Shown here piece by piece: positions 36,119-44,448 of a stretch of 64,000 nt of DNA. The stretch's first letter is position 1. Each line of letters opens with the position of its first letter. The stretch comes from Lachnospiraceae bacterium (GTDB lineage Bacteria > Bacillota > Clostridia > Lachnospirales > Lachnospiraceae). The stretch spans positions 1 to 64,000 of the forward strand of contig JAFSCH010000063.1 of assembly GCA_017436865.1 (NCBI GenBank). Direction: 5' to 3'. The translations under genes were made by a program, and so were the position numbers. The notes beneath the pieces are model-generated. The model was given only the letters and a program-made list of their open reading frames with translations. It ran no database searches and was not told the origin of the DNA.

Positions 36119-37369
36119 TTAGTTATCTATTAAATTCTCCTGTTCTATCTCTTTTCCATACTGCAATATACATTGCTTAAGTTCTTCGAGTTCACCTGCG
36201 TCAATTTCTTTTATTTTAACAAGTTTATTTACCTCTACAGGAATACCCGCACCTTTTTGCAAAGCGTCTTCATAGGTCTTCCTATCCATATATAATGGCT
36301 TTACATTTTGAAAAACATTCTTTTTCATAAATTGAAATATTCGAATTCCACCATAATCCAAATCACTCCAATGATAAAACTCAACCGACTCATCTGCTAC
36401 TTTTTCGAGCTTAGTCAAAAAGGCTCGCTCTTTTGGTGAAAGAAAACCATGCACATAGATATAAAGTATTTTAGGATCATATGTCATATTTTCATAATTT
36501 GCCTTATTTTCTATGGTAATTACTTTTTTCACAGCCATAAGCGAAATTGGTACCGCATTGGTTAATGTTTGGGCATTTAGGGTCGTACCATAAAACATGC
36601 CTGTTGTGTTAACTGTCGTCTGCTCTAAGGGATTAGTACTATTTTGAATCCGGTAAGTAATTGCGCCTTTCCATTCTAATGTCTGAGAATAATTTAATAT
36701 ATGATGCTCTGCAAGAACCTGATAATCCTCCATTTCATCAATGACTCTTGGTGAATAATTTCTTAAAATAGTAATTGTTTTATTTTCATACAAATTCTCA
36801 AATATCTTAGAATCATTTAATACATCAGAACTGAATTTTCTTTTCCAAATATCATTTTCCAATGCACCAAGTGCATTCAGAACCTTAAAAAGATTTTCAT
36901 CCTTGGTATTTTCAGGAATATTGCCTTTCTCCAAAGCCCTTAATAACACTTGTCTATAATACTTATGCAACCACTCTGTTTTCGTTTCACTGTCATAACG
37001 TTCTATACATTCTCTAATTTCCTGCAAAAGAAGATTAGGATTTTTTATTTTCTCATATTTACATAACGCTTGCATATTTTCTACTGGAAAAGTAATGCCC
37101 TTAAAATCTGAATTAACGCTTGTCCAAGAAACAACAATCAGCCCTGCCCTTTCCAATGCCCTAACCTGTTCTAGCATTTGACCGCTTGTAAGAATCCCCT
37201 CTTTTACCAAACCATCTAAAAGCTCTTGCTTTTTGGGATGTTTCTTTCCTGTTACCTTTCCTGACCGGTATTCTGGTGTATCAACTTTATTTATCAGCCA
37301 TTGTCCAACTGTCTGTATTGTGACCTTCTGCTTCTTCGTTTTCTTCTTCGAGTTCATCTTCTTCCCCAT
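36119..37369 (-). CDS. jetD: Wadjet nuclease subunit JetD (DUF2220, Toprim)
   Basis: DNA-cleaving subunit of the Wadjet plasmid-defence complex, related to topoisomerase VI subunit A. The C-terminal Toprim domain shows the Glu in VITIENKANY (about residue 285) and the DxD in HWSDLDYGGIRIF (about 340), the expected metal ligands. N-terminal winged-helix and arm regions precede it. It overlaps jetC by about 80 bp in another frame. Two starts are possible (37369 or 37357); ribosome-site strength does not decide. Length (416 aa) is normal, and the key acidic residues are intact. Confidence 0.92.
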   Translation of the reverse strand: MGKKMNSKKKTKKQKVTIQTVGQWLINKVDTPEYRSGKVTGKKHPKKQELLDGLVKEGILTSGQMLEQVRALERAGLIVVSWTSVNSDFKGITFPVENMQALCKYEKIKNPNLLLQEIRECIERYDSETKTEWLHKYYRQVLLRALEKGNIPENTKDENLFKVLNALGALENDIWKRKFSSDVLNDSKIFENLYENKTITILRNYSPRVIDEMEDYQVLAEHHILNYSQTLEWKGAITYRIQNSTNPLEQTTVNTTGMFYGTTLNAQTLTNAVPISLMAVKKVITIENKANYENMTYDPKILYIYVHGFLSPKERAFLTKLEKVADESVEFYHWSDLDYGGIRIFQFMKKNVFQNVKPLYMDRKTYEDALQKGAGIPVEVNKLVKIKEIDAGELEELKQCILQYGKEIEQENLIDN

Positions 37370-40300
37370 TCTCCATAAGTTTCAAATATCTTCCTTTATC
37401 AATATGCATCATAGATATCTGATTGTCATTAGACCGTCTAAATCCATATACACAGTCTACATTTCTTATCAAAGACTGCAAACGTTCATCCGGTACACAT
37501 ACAATTAACTGTAAATCCATCTTCCTGGCATAATTTAAACATACTTCGCTTCGTTCCTGATCCATTTTAGAAAATGCCTCATCTAATAATACTAATCGTA
37601 TCTTAGATTCTCTTACACTTTGCTGCATATACAACATCGCAAAGCCTGCAAGCAGTGCTACATACTTTGGATTCTGTCCTTCGCCACCAGAATCACGTCC
37701 TGCCATTTCATCTACAAAGTTTTCACGTATAACATTTCCCTGTTCATCTGTTACCTGCTCATACATACTAAATGACAGATAATTCCGATAATCTGCATAT
37801 TGTTCCATCTCTCTTTGCCGTTGCTCACTATTTCTATCTTCACCAGCTTTTGGCGGCATAAATTTATCAATGAGAAGCTTTATCTTATCTTCATATTTAC
37901 GATAAAATTCATCTTCCCCTAAGGTTAACTGTCCATCACATACCAAGGCATCCACATTCTTACTGTCTAACTCTTTTGCCATAAGCATATCATAGAATTG
38001 ACCATTGGCATTTTTTGCCGCTTCAATCTTAATCTGATAAATACTATCCGAGAAATTCGTATCACGAAGCAATCGATTAATTTCATTTTTATGACGATTT
38101 GCTGCCTTAATATCTCCATGAATAGTCGCAATTACATTTTCCCGCAAACTTTTATATATGGTATTGCATTGTTCCTCGAATTCTGCCTGATATTTCGGTT
38201 CAAAATCGTTTCTACACTGATTTAAGACCTGACTATACTTCTCGTTTGTTTTTTCTCCCCCACTAAAGCCATAATTCGGATATGCTTTATTAAACTTATT
38301 TCTTTCCATATACAGTACTTCATTTAATTCATCCCGCTTCTCGCCCAGCCTCTGCATTTGTGAATTGATTTTACTCTTGATATTTGTAACACTACTTTGT
38401 CTTAATTCTTTTTCAGCCTCCTGTTCCATGTCTTCATTTTCCACATATCCCATGCTCTTCTCATCTAATTCATTTTTCTTACTCTCAATTTCTTTTTCTC
38501 TACCAGCAATCCATTTTTCCTTGGCAATACAATTGTCTTCCAGTTCTTTTTCCTGTCGTTTAATTATCCCAAAAGCCTCTTCAAGCTGTTTTACTTTTTC
38601 TTCTAATTGCTTGTATTCGCCTTCTTTTAAAAGATGAATTACCTGTTCTTGCTTTTGTTTTTCTCCTAACGCTTTTTCTAATTCCTGCTGGGCTTTTGAA
38701 ATTTTTACAACATAGTCATAATCTCTATCCAAATGCTCAAATCGATTGGTTTCCTTCAAGTGATTTTCTATATTTACAATTTCCAGATACTCCTTGGTCA
38801 GCTTTTCGACTTCCTCTTCATATTCCTTTAACTTTACCTTAGATACTTTACATCCTATACAGGCATTGGTCGTATAATCTTTTTTACGCAAATGACGAAA
38901 TATAAAATTGCTATAAGAATAACAATCTGGTGTCACACCATCTCTTACCTGCTCCAGTTCTTCCACCGACTGACATTTTATGATATGTCCTAAATATCTC
39001 TGTAAACAGATATCAACGTAGGTTTCTTTCGTCGCAACTGCTTCATATAAAGAATTCGCAAGTACTTTTGGTTCACTTGCTACAATAGCTGCTGAATTGA
39101 TTAAATCCACTTCTTCATATTGCTTCATTTCTCTGAAATACACTGCTGCATCGTGAGCATACTGTGGCTCTGTAATCAAAGAAAGTTTTGTTCTTCCAAG
39201 CCTTCCTTCTATGGCATTTTTCCATGTTTCTTCTTCTACATCAAATAAATCTGCCAAAATATGAACCTTAATCGTTCTGCCATAAGCATCGCTCAGCCTT
39301 CTTTCCAATGCGCCTCTTGCCTGCTTTAATCTGTCGGAATAAGATTTTCTGTTATTCTTCATATCATCTACAAGCTTTTTCTTTTCAGTTAATGCTACAT
39401 TTATATCTCTTTTCTGTTCTCTTACATTTTCTAATTCTTCCTCAATATTTTCTTTTGTTTCTTCCAGCCTTTTATGTAAATTCTCACAATCCTCTTGTGT
39501 TACTTTCCCCTTAGTAAATCTTTCCATTGCATTTAACAAAGGATTACTCACATAATCTGTTACTATTTCATCTGCTTCCCACGCATGCAATCCCTGAACA
39601 ATTCTTCTCCATTCGTTACTCTGCCCTGTTAACGTTTCACACAAGAGCTGGATAGCCTGTAAACGTTCCTCTTCTTTCTTCACATCACTTTTGGCTAATT
39701 CTACCTTGGCTTCCATCAGCTCGTCTTCTATTTTCTGTTTGGTATCATCAATTCTATTTTTTTCCTGTTTTAACCTTTGAAGCTCTGACTCTACATTTTC
39801 TTTGTCATTTATATAACTTTCTATAATCGCTTGGAGACCTTTGATTTCTACACATTTTAAAAGTGCTTCCAAATGAAGCGTTTCAATCTTTACTTCCTGT
39901 AGATTTCTGTCTGCTACTTCTATTTCAGAAAGCATATGAATTCTTTTCTCTAAATCATCTATTTTTTCTTTGATATTACGATATGCGCCTAGCTGCTCAC
40001 TAATTTTTCCAATAATATCTCCTTCATTCTTAGGAAACATATAGTCACGAATAAACTGTCCTGTACCGTTCGTCATCTTTAATGCAATCGCACTCTTTTC
40101 CATCGTTACAAAACGAGCTCCATCAATATATCCCATAATCACATCGTATAAGCTATTTAAATACGCTTCCTTCGATGGATAAATGCGATTAACATCTACC
40201 TTACCTCTATTTTCCGATGACATAGAACGTTCTTCGATTAGTTTTTTGATATCTCTATTAGAATAGGGGAAGCCGTCTTCGGTACAGTATTCCTGTTCCG

Positions 40301-40715
40301 GCATTTTTCCAACATGGCTAAAATACATATATTTCTTAATCTCTGTATCATTTTTACGCACTTCAAATGCAATACCTATACAGGTATATGTGTGTGAGCC
40401 TGTATCCTCTATCTCTAAGGCAATCGTAGAACAAAAATCCTGCCCTTCTCGATTGGCAGTTCCATCCTTCTGTTCCCCACGCAAATAACTTAATACACTT
40501 CTTTTATTCTTCGCATCATCTGCTGCCTTATTCAAAAAACTAGGTGAAAAGCTACCATATAAAATAACCTGAATCGCATCCATAACTGTGGATTTACCGG
40601 AACCACTTTTCCCGCTAAATAAATTCACATATTCATTAAAAACTAATACTTTATGATTAATACCTCCCCAATTATTAAGGCACATTCTAGTAAATATTTT
40701 CTTGGCTTTGTTCAC
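37287..40715 (-). CDS. jetC: Wadjet SMC-like ATPase JetC (MukB-like)
   Basis: ATP-driven DNA loop-extruding motor of Wadjet. The Walker A motif FSGKSGSGKSTVMDA lies near residue 35; two long coiled-coil arms (about 240-480 and 620-880) flank a hinge around 490-620; the ABC signature region (GRDSGGEGQNPKY) and Walker B VLLDEAFSKMD are at the C-terminus. The start is the GTG at 40715, six bases after AGGAGG that lies inside jetB; the ATG at 40745 lacks such a site. The acidic C-terminal tail (DELEEENEEAEG) overlaps jetD. Confidence 0.94.
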   Translation of the reverse strand: MNKAKKIFTRMCLNNWGGINHKVLVFNEYVNLFSGKSGSGKSTVMDAIQVILYGSFSPSFLNKAADDAKNKRSVLSYLRGEQKDGTANREGQDFCSTIALEIEDTGSHTYTCIGIAFEVRKNDTEIKKYMYFSHVGKMPEQEYCTEDGFPYSNRDIKKLIEERSMSSENRGKVDVNRIYPSKEAYLNSLYDVIMGYIDGARFVTMEKSAIALKMTNGTGQFIRDYMFPKNEGDIIGKISEQLGAYRNIKEKIDDLEKRIHMLSEIEVADRNLQEVKIETLHLEALLKCVEIKGLQAIIESYINDKENVESELQRLKQEKNRIDDTKQKIEDELMEAKVELAKSDVKKEEERLQAIQLLCETLTGQSNEWRRIVQGLHAWEADEIVTDYVSNPLLNAMERFTKGKVTQEDCENLHKRLEETKENIEEELENVREQKRDINVALTEKKKLVDDMKNNRKSYSDRLKQARGALERRLSDAYGRTIKVHILADLFDVEEETWKNAIEGRLGRTKLSLITEPQYAHDAAVYFREMKQYEEVDLINSAAIVASEPKVLANSLYEAVATKETYVDICLQRYLGHIIKCQSVEELEQVRDGVTPDCYSYSNFIFRHLRKKDYTTNACIGCKVSKVKLKEYEEEVEKLTKEYLEIVNIENHLKETNRFEHLDRDYDYVVKISKAQQELEKALGEKQKQEQVIHLLKEGEYKQLEEKVKQLEEAFGIIKRQEKELEDNCIAKEKWIAGREKEIESKKNELDEKSMGYVENEDMEQEAEKELRQSSVTNIKSKINSQMQRLGEKRDELNEVLYMERNKFNKAYPNYGFSGGEKTNEKYSQVLNQCRNDFEPKYQAEFEEQCNTIYKSLRENVIATIHGDIKAANRHKNEINRLLRDTNFSDSIYQIKIEAAKNANGQFYDMLMAKELDSKNVDALVCDGQLTLGEDEFYRKYEDKIKLLIDKFMPPKAGEDRNSEQRQREMEQYADYRNYLSFSMYEQVTDEQGNVIRENFVDEMAGRDSGGEGQNPKYVALLAGFAMLYMQQSVRESKIRLVLLDEAFSKMDQERSEVCLNYARKMDLQLIVCVPDERLQSLIRNVDCVYGFRRSNDNQISMMHIDKGRYLKLMENGEEDELEEENEEAEGHNTDSWTMADK

Positions 40716-41334
40716 GTTCTTCCTCCTCTGATACTTCCATTGCATCCACTTCTATCTGATATTGAGCCACTAACTCATTGATATCTATCGTCTTTAAAAA
40801 GATGTTAATCGTACTATATAGATAAATAGGCGTATTATCTTCTAAATTAGCAATTGCCCCTGGAATTTCTATCATTTGATGTGTTTTCATCATCGATAAT
40901 GCATCATGTAATTCCTGCATTGTCATTTTTCTATTTATTAAATTCGTATTTCTTCCATATTCACGTATTTCAGCCAGATTCGTAATCGTTGCCTGCAATC
41001 CTGCTCCCATAATTTTTTCGTGATATATCATTTTTAGTATGATAAAAATCTTTGTAGTCATAAGACTCATTTTCTCTGTGATAATGCCTTCACCTGTGAG
41101 CTGAAAAATATATTCCTGTGGATCATGCAATAATTCACACCCCAGTACCGAAACATAGGCTGCGATAAACTCTCTATGTCTATCACACACTCCATAGGAT
41201 ATATTATCTCTAATCCCCAATGTAACAGGATCATATTTCATCTTTAAAATACAAGTCTGTTTAAACAATTCCTGTATTACTTTTTTCAACTTTTCCTGCT
41301 CTGATGCAGAAAGTTCTTGTATATATTCTAACAT
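40687..41334 (-). CDS. jetB: Wadjet subunit JetB (DUF4194, MukE-like)
   Basis: Kite-type (MukE-like) subunit that binds JetA and the motor. It is 215 aa, with predicted tandem winged-helix character; the segment GEGIITEKMSLMTTKIFIILKMIYHEK and the late MTMQELHDALSMMKTHQMIEI fit the DUF4194 pattern, judged by eye. Its ATG overlaps the jetA stop codon and its end contains the jetC ribosome site, so translation is tightly coupled. Confidence 0.88.
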   Translation of the reverse strand: MLEYIQELSASEQEKLKKVIQELFKQTCILKMKYDPVTLGIRDNISYGVCDRHREFIAAYVSVLGCELLHDPQEYIFQLTGEGIITEKMSLMTTKIFIILKMIYHEKIMGAGLQATITNLAEIREYGRNTNLINRKMTMQELHDALSMMKTHQMIEIPGAIANLEDNTPIYLYSTINIFLKTIDINELVAQYQIEVDAMEVSEEEEREQSQENIY

Positions 41335-42743
41335 TTCTTCTCCTCGCTTCCTCGAATTCTTAATCTTGAAAATGTTAATCCATTCTCCTTGTATATATCT
41401 TCAAACACTTCTGCCTTATCTCCATCTTGTCGAATAGAAGTTGCCTCCTGCCACAAGAATAATAACTTTTCCAAATCCTCCACACTCTCTACCGTTTCTG
41501 AAGTCGCCTCAAAGATTCCATCCTTCATATTCTTATCTCTAAATTCATGAATCTGCTTTTTGGTATACAATGGTTTTGGAATAAAATCTGTGATTTTTTC
41601 TTCTTTCTGTTCCTTCTCTGCAAGAATTGCTACTGGTTCAAACTCATGGTCGCCCTTCCACTTCTTATGATACAGACTATCGTTGCTCAAATTTTTATAT
41701 GCTGTTGACAACACTATCTTTTCTTGCAACGCTTCCATAATCTCATCTTTTTTACTGCTTCTATCCAATAGATTTACAAGCTTTACAATATTATTTTGAT
41801 CCATATTATTTTCCTGTAATATGTAATGGATTCTTGCCAACGCTCTTTTTGCAAACACAGATTTTTGCTCTACTAAACGGTTGTACTTTCTTTCAATCAC
41901 ATCAAATTCCCTCTCTATTTGATGTACCATATGCATCGCTTCATCACACAATTCCAATGCCTTTTGATTTCGTAAAAAGGTAACTGAATCCTTTTCCAAT
42001 CCTACTCTTTTTCTCTCTAACTCCATTTTTATATTATCATTATCTACCAAAATTACACTGATTAACTCTTTTACTTCTTCCTTATATCGATAAAAACTGT
42101 CTGTAGTCGTTAAAATGGCATATTTCTTACTATCACTATTGTTAATCTCATCTACCAATACTTCCTGTATTCCAAGAAAATCCTTCTTTTCTGACAGTTC
42201 TTCAAAATAATTTCGCATACCATCCTGCATATTCGACAATAGTTGTCCCAACCGTTTTGAAGTCTGTAATGCATTTCTTAAAATATCATTATTTTTCTCC
42301 TGGTCTGTCCGATATGTAAAAAGAGCACTATAAATAGCAAGAATACTTTCTCTCTCCCTGCTATCCTCATCACTCTGTAATTTTTGAAATAATTCTACAT
42401 ATAGCTGACTATATTCAGGAAAAGAAATAATATAGCTATTCCAACGTTCATCAAAATCACTCTTCAACCAGCCCCAATTAATTAATCTTCCTAATATATA
42501 CCCTGGTGTACCAGCTATTGTAATAGTTTCTTCCTCTTCTATCTCATCCAGCTTCCATGCAATCTTGAATCTTACAATCGTTTCTTCTATAATTGCCTTA
42601 CATTCTTCCATGGTTAAACCAATCGTTGTATATTCAGCGTTATTTTCTTCATAAATCGCCACCAGAAAGGACATATAATAATCCATATTCTGTGTACGGA
42701 ACAATTTATAAAAATTATCTGGAATTCTCTTTTTTAATATCAT
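41328..42743 (-). CDS. jetA: Wadjet kleisin-like subunit JetA (DUF5716-like)
   Basis: MukF-like kleisin linking the motor heads. The N-terminus RIPDNFYKLFRTQNMDYYM and the helical body with a winged-helix-like start resemble the JetA/DUF5716 family found in type II-like Wadjet rather than DUF3375 of type I; this subtype call is by eye. A C-terminal part (about residues 395-471) probably contacts the JetC head. First gene of the operon, with AAAAGGAT before its ATG. Confidence 0.86.
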   Translation of the reverse strand: MILKKRIPDNFYKLFRTQNMDYYMSFLVAIYEENNAEYTTIGLTMEECKAIIEETIVRFKIAWKLDEIEEEETITIAGTPGYILGRLINWGWLKSDFDERWNSYIISFPEYSQLYVELFQKLQSDEDSRERESILAIYSALFTYRTDQEKNNDILRNALQTSKRLGQLLSNMQDGMRNYFEELSEKKDFLGIQEVLVDEINNSDSKKYAILTTTDSFYRYKEEVKELISVILVDNDNIKMELERKRVGLEKDSVTFLRNQKALELCDEAMHMVHQIEREFDVIERKYNRLVEQKSVFAKRALARIHYILQENNMDQNNIVKLVNLLDRSSKKDEIMEALQEKIVLSTAYKNLSNDSLYHKKWKGDHEFEPVAILAEKEQKEEKITDFIPKPLYTKKQIHEFRDKNMKDGIFEATSETVESVEDLEKLLFLWQEATSIRQDGDKAEVFEDIYKENGLTFSRLRIRGSEEKKC

Positions 42744-42756
42744 TATCTATATCCTT

Positions 42757-42840
42757 TTATTTCTTTTCTATCTCTGCCAACTCATTCATTGTTTCTAAAA
42801 AATGTCTTTCAACATTCGATAACTGTATTTCTTGCCAGTA
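42757..42840 (-). pseudogene. Short 5'-truncated coding remnant before jetA
   Basis: In one frame the minus strand reads NNYWQEIQLSNVERHFLETM followed by NELAEIEKK and a stop whose last bases overlap the jetA ribosome site. The amino-acid pattern is protein-like (amphipathic, charged), but no start or domain is present. It is cut off on its 5' side by repeat sequence and the nadE terminator. Parent gene not recognised; it could be an unannotated coupling peptide. Confidence 0.35.
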
Positions 42841-42877
42841 ATTGTTTAATACTCACTACGTTACAGCAATTTCCTAT
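42836..42877. repeat. Repeat copy: degenerate hairpin-element end plus CACTACG box
   Basis: GTAATTGTTTAATAC (42837-42851) resembles the left end of the hairpin-element family, and CACTACGTTACAGCA (42853-42868) matches the box at 14862 and 47783. The two repeat types abut here. Confidence 0.4.
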
Positions 42878-42886
42878 ACCTCAAAA

Positions 42887-42910
42887 AAGAGACTGGAAAT
42901 TCAGCCTCTT
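42887..42910 (-). terminator. Terminator after nadE
   Basis: AAGAGgCTG / CAGtCTCTT stem followed by TTTTTT on the minus strand. Confidence 0.75.
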
Positions 42911-42922
42911 ACTATATTCAAT

Positions 42923-43657
42923 CTATACTTCACTTGGTTTAAATGCTGGCATCAGTTGCAATTTAAACAGATTTCTCTCATGCATACTGTCAATCTTAGT
43001 TTTGATTTCTTCATCCTCTATGATACCCTCGCGAATATATTTATCTAATATCGCATAAGTAAATCCCAAATTATCTTCGTCCGTTTTTCCACATAATCCA
43101 TCAATTGGTGTCTTTTGTACCAAATTCGTAGGAAGTCCTAACAATGCACCTATCTCTTTAATTTCCTGCACTGTTAAATTACATAACGGACTAAAATCTC
43201 CTGCCGCATCACCATATCTGGTTGAATAGCCTACCCAATCCTCTGAAAGATTACAGGTATTCACTACTCTTCCGTTTACACTTTGGGAAACAGCATACAA
43301 AGTTGACATTCTGATTCTTGGTGGAAGATTTGTCAATGCTTGTGCATTCATTTCTACATTCTGTGAAACCTGCTTCTTTAATGCCTCCACCGCATCATAA
43401 ATATTAATGGTATAATTCTGAATCCCCAAATGTTCCACTAACTGCTGTGCACAATCAATATCATGTTGTTCACCGCAAGGCATAAGCACACCAATAACTC
43501 TGTCTTTTCCTAATGCCTCTACACAGAGTGCTGCTGCCACAGAGCTGTCCTTTCCACCAGAAATTCCAACTACCGCATTACAGCCCTTTCCATTCTCCTC
43601 AAAAAAATCCTGAATCCACTTTACACATTCATCCTTAATTTTCTTTGCATCAAACAT
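42923..43657 (-). CDS. nadE: NH3-dependent NAD+ synthetase
   Basis: Last step of NAD synthesis, amidating nicotinate adenine dinucleotide. The PP-loop motif VVGISGGKDSSVAAALC is near residue 30, followed by TCNLSEDWVGYSTRYGDAAGD and KTPIDGLCGKTDEDNLGF. At 244 aa it lacks the glutaminase domain, so it uses free ammonia. It lies 30 bp downstream of a nicotinamidase-like gene, forming a salvage pair. Confidence 0.96.
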   Translation of the reverse strand: MFDAKKIKDECVKWIQDFFEENGKGCNAVVGISGGKDSSVAAALCVEALGKDRVIGVLMPCGEQHDIDCAQQLVEHLGIQNYTINIYDAVEALKKQVSQNVEMNAQALTNLPPRIRMSTLYAVSQSVNGRVVNTCNLSEDWVGYSTRYGDAAGDFSPLCNLTVQEIKEIGALLGLPTNLVQKTPIDGLCGKTDEDNLGFTYAILDKYIREGIIEDEEIKTKIDSMHERNLFKLQLMPAFKPSEV

Positions 43658-43688
43658 TAAAATTTACCTCCATATCTATTCTTTCAAA

Positions 43689-44216
43689 CTATGCATTCAA
43701 CACTTCAATCTGACAGGAACGCATGGTTTCCAATGCTGCTAAGTTTTTCTCAGGTGTCACACCAGCACAACAAGCCGCATCAACAGAAATATTCATTTCC
43801 GGAAAATTCGCCTTTAACAGCAATGCATTAGAAACGACACAAATGTCAGTACATAACCCAATCAATTGAATTTGTGTATTTTCCGCATCATACTTGCGAA
43901 TCCTCTCCACTAAATCAACAGAACCAAATGTCGGCTTATATACCTCTGTAAAGCCCTTTTTATCCAATGCTTCCTGAACCTTTTTATCCAGTTTCCAACC
44001 ATCTGTTCCTTTAATACAATGCGGAACCGGAAGCTTTTTCCCTTCCTGTGTATCCATGTAGTTTTCACCATGTGTGTCATAGGTAGCAATCACATCTCCA
44101 TCGAAGCCCTGAATCTTAGCAACTACAGTATCTACAATTCCGATTGCTTCCTTTGTTCCAAGTGCTCCATCTACAAAATCTTTTTGCATATCAACAACAA
44201 TTAATATCTTTTTCAT
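43689..44216 (-). CDS. pncA: Nicotinamidase-like cysteine hydrolase
   Basis: Predicted to hydrolyse nicotinamide to nicotinate. The isochorismatase-fold catalytic triad is visible: Asp in VVDMQKDFVDG, Lys in VYKPTFGSVDL (approximate), and Cys in GLCTDICVVSNA with its cis-peptide. The metal-binding DTHGENY (Asp-x-His) matches nicotinamidases, and pairing with nadE supports the call over generic isochorismatase. 175 aa. A truncated hairpin element ends 10 bp before its ribosome site. Confidence 0.88.
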   Translation of the reverse strand: MKKILIVVDMQKDFVDGALGTKEAIGIVDTVVAKIQGFDGDVIATYDTHGENYMDTQEGKKLPVPHCIKGTDGWKLDKKVQEALDKKGFTEVYKPTFGSVDLVERIRKYDAENTQIQLIGLCTDICVVSNALLLKANFPEMNISVDAACCAGVTPEKNLAALETMRSCQIEVLNA

Positions 44217-44225
44217 TACTCGCTT

Positions 44226-44272
44226 CCTTTCGGTCTCAGCAGCAAGTGCTTCGACCTGTCCTGAATAGTTAC
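44226..44272 (-). repeat. Hairpin element copy 1, truncated (before pncA)
   Basis: Contains the inverted-repeat end GTAACTATTCAGG and the conserved stem GGTC-GA-AGCA / TGCT-GA-GACC. The rest of the element is missing; the pncA ribosome site follows the stem directly. Confidence 0.7.
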
Positions 44273-44298
44273 ATTTACTCTTTATTATTTACAATTTG

Positions 44299-44326
44299 AT
44301 AATAACTATTTTTAGAATTGTGTCAA
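44299..44326 (-). promoter_or_regulatory. Predicted promoter of pncA-nadE
   Basis: TTGACA (44321-44326), 16 bp, TATTAT (44299-44304) on the minus strand. The hairpin element would lie in the transcribed leader. Confidence 0.65.
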
Positions 44327-44377
44327 GCATAAAATACACGTTTTTTTAATTTTAATGGAGCCTTGTGGCGCACCACC

Positions 44378-44406
44378 AAAAAGGCGTCACACATACGTGC
44401 AACGCC
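44378..44406 (-). terminator. Terminator after the CZB chemoreceptor
   Basis: GGCGT / ACGCC stem extended by CAC/GTG pairing, followed by TTTTT on the minus strand. Confidence 0.7.
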
Positions 44407-44448
44407 CTATTCATACGCTTATACAGACTTCTTTTGAATATTTACTAT

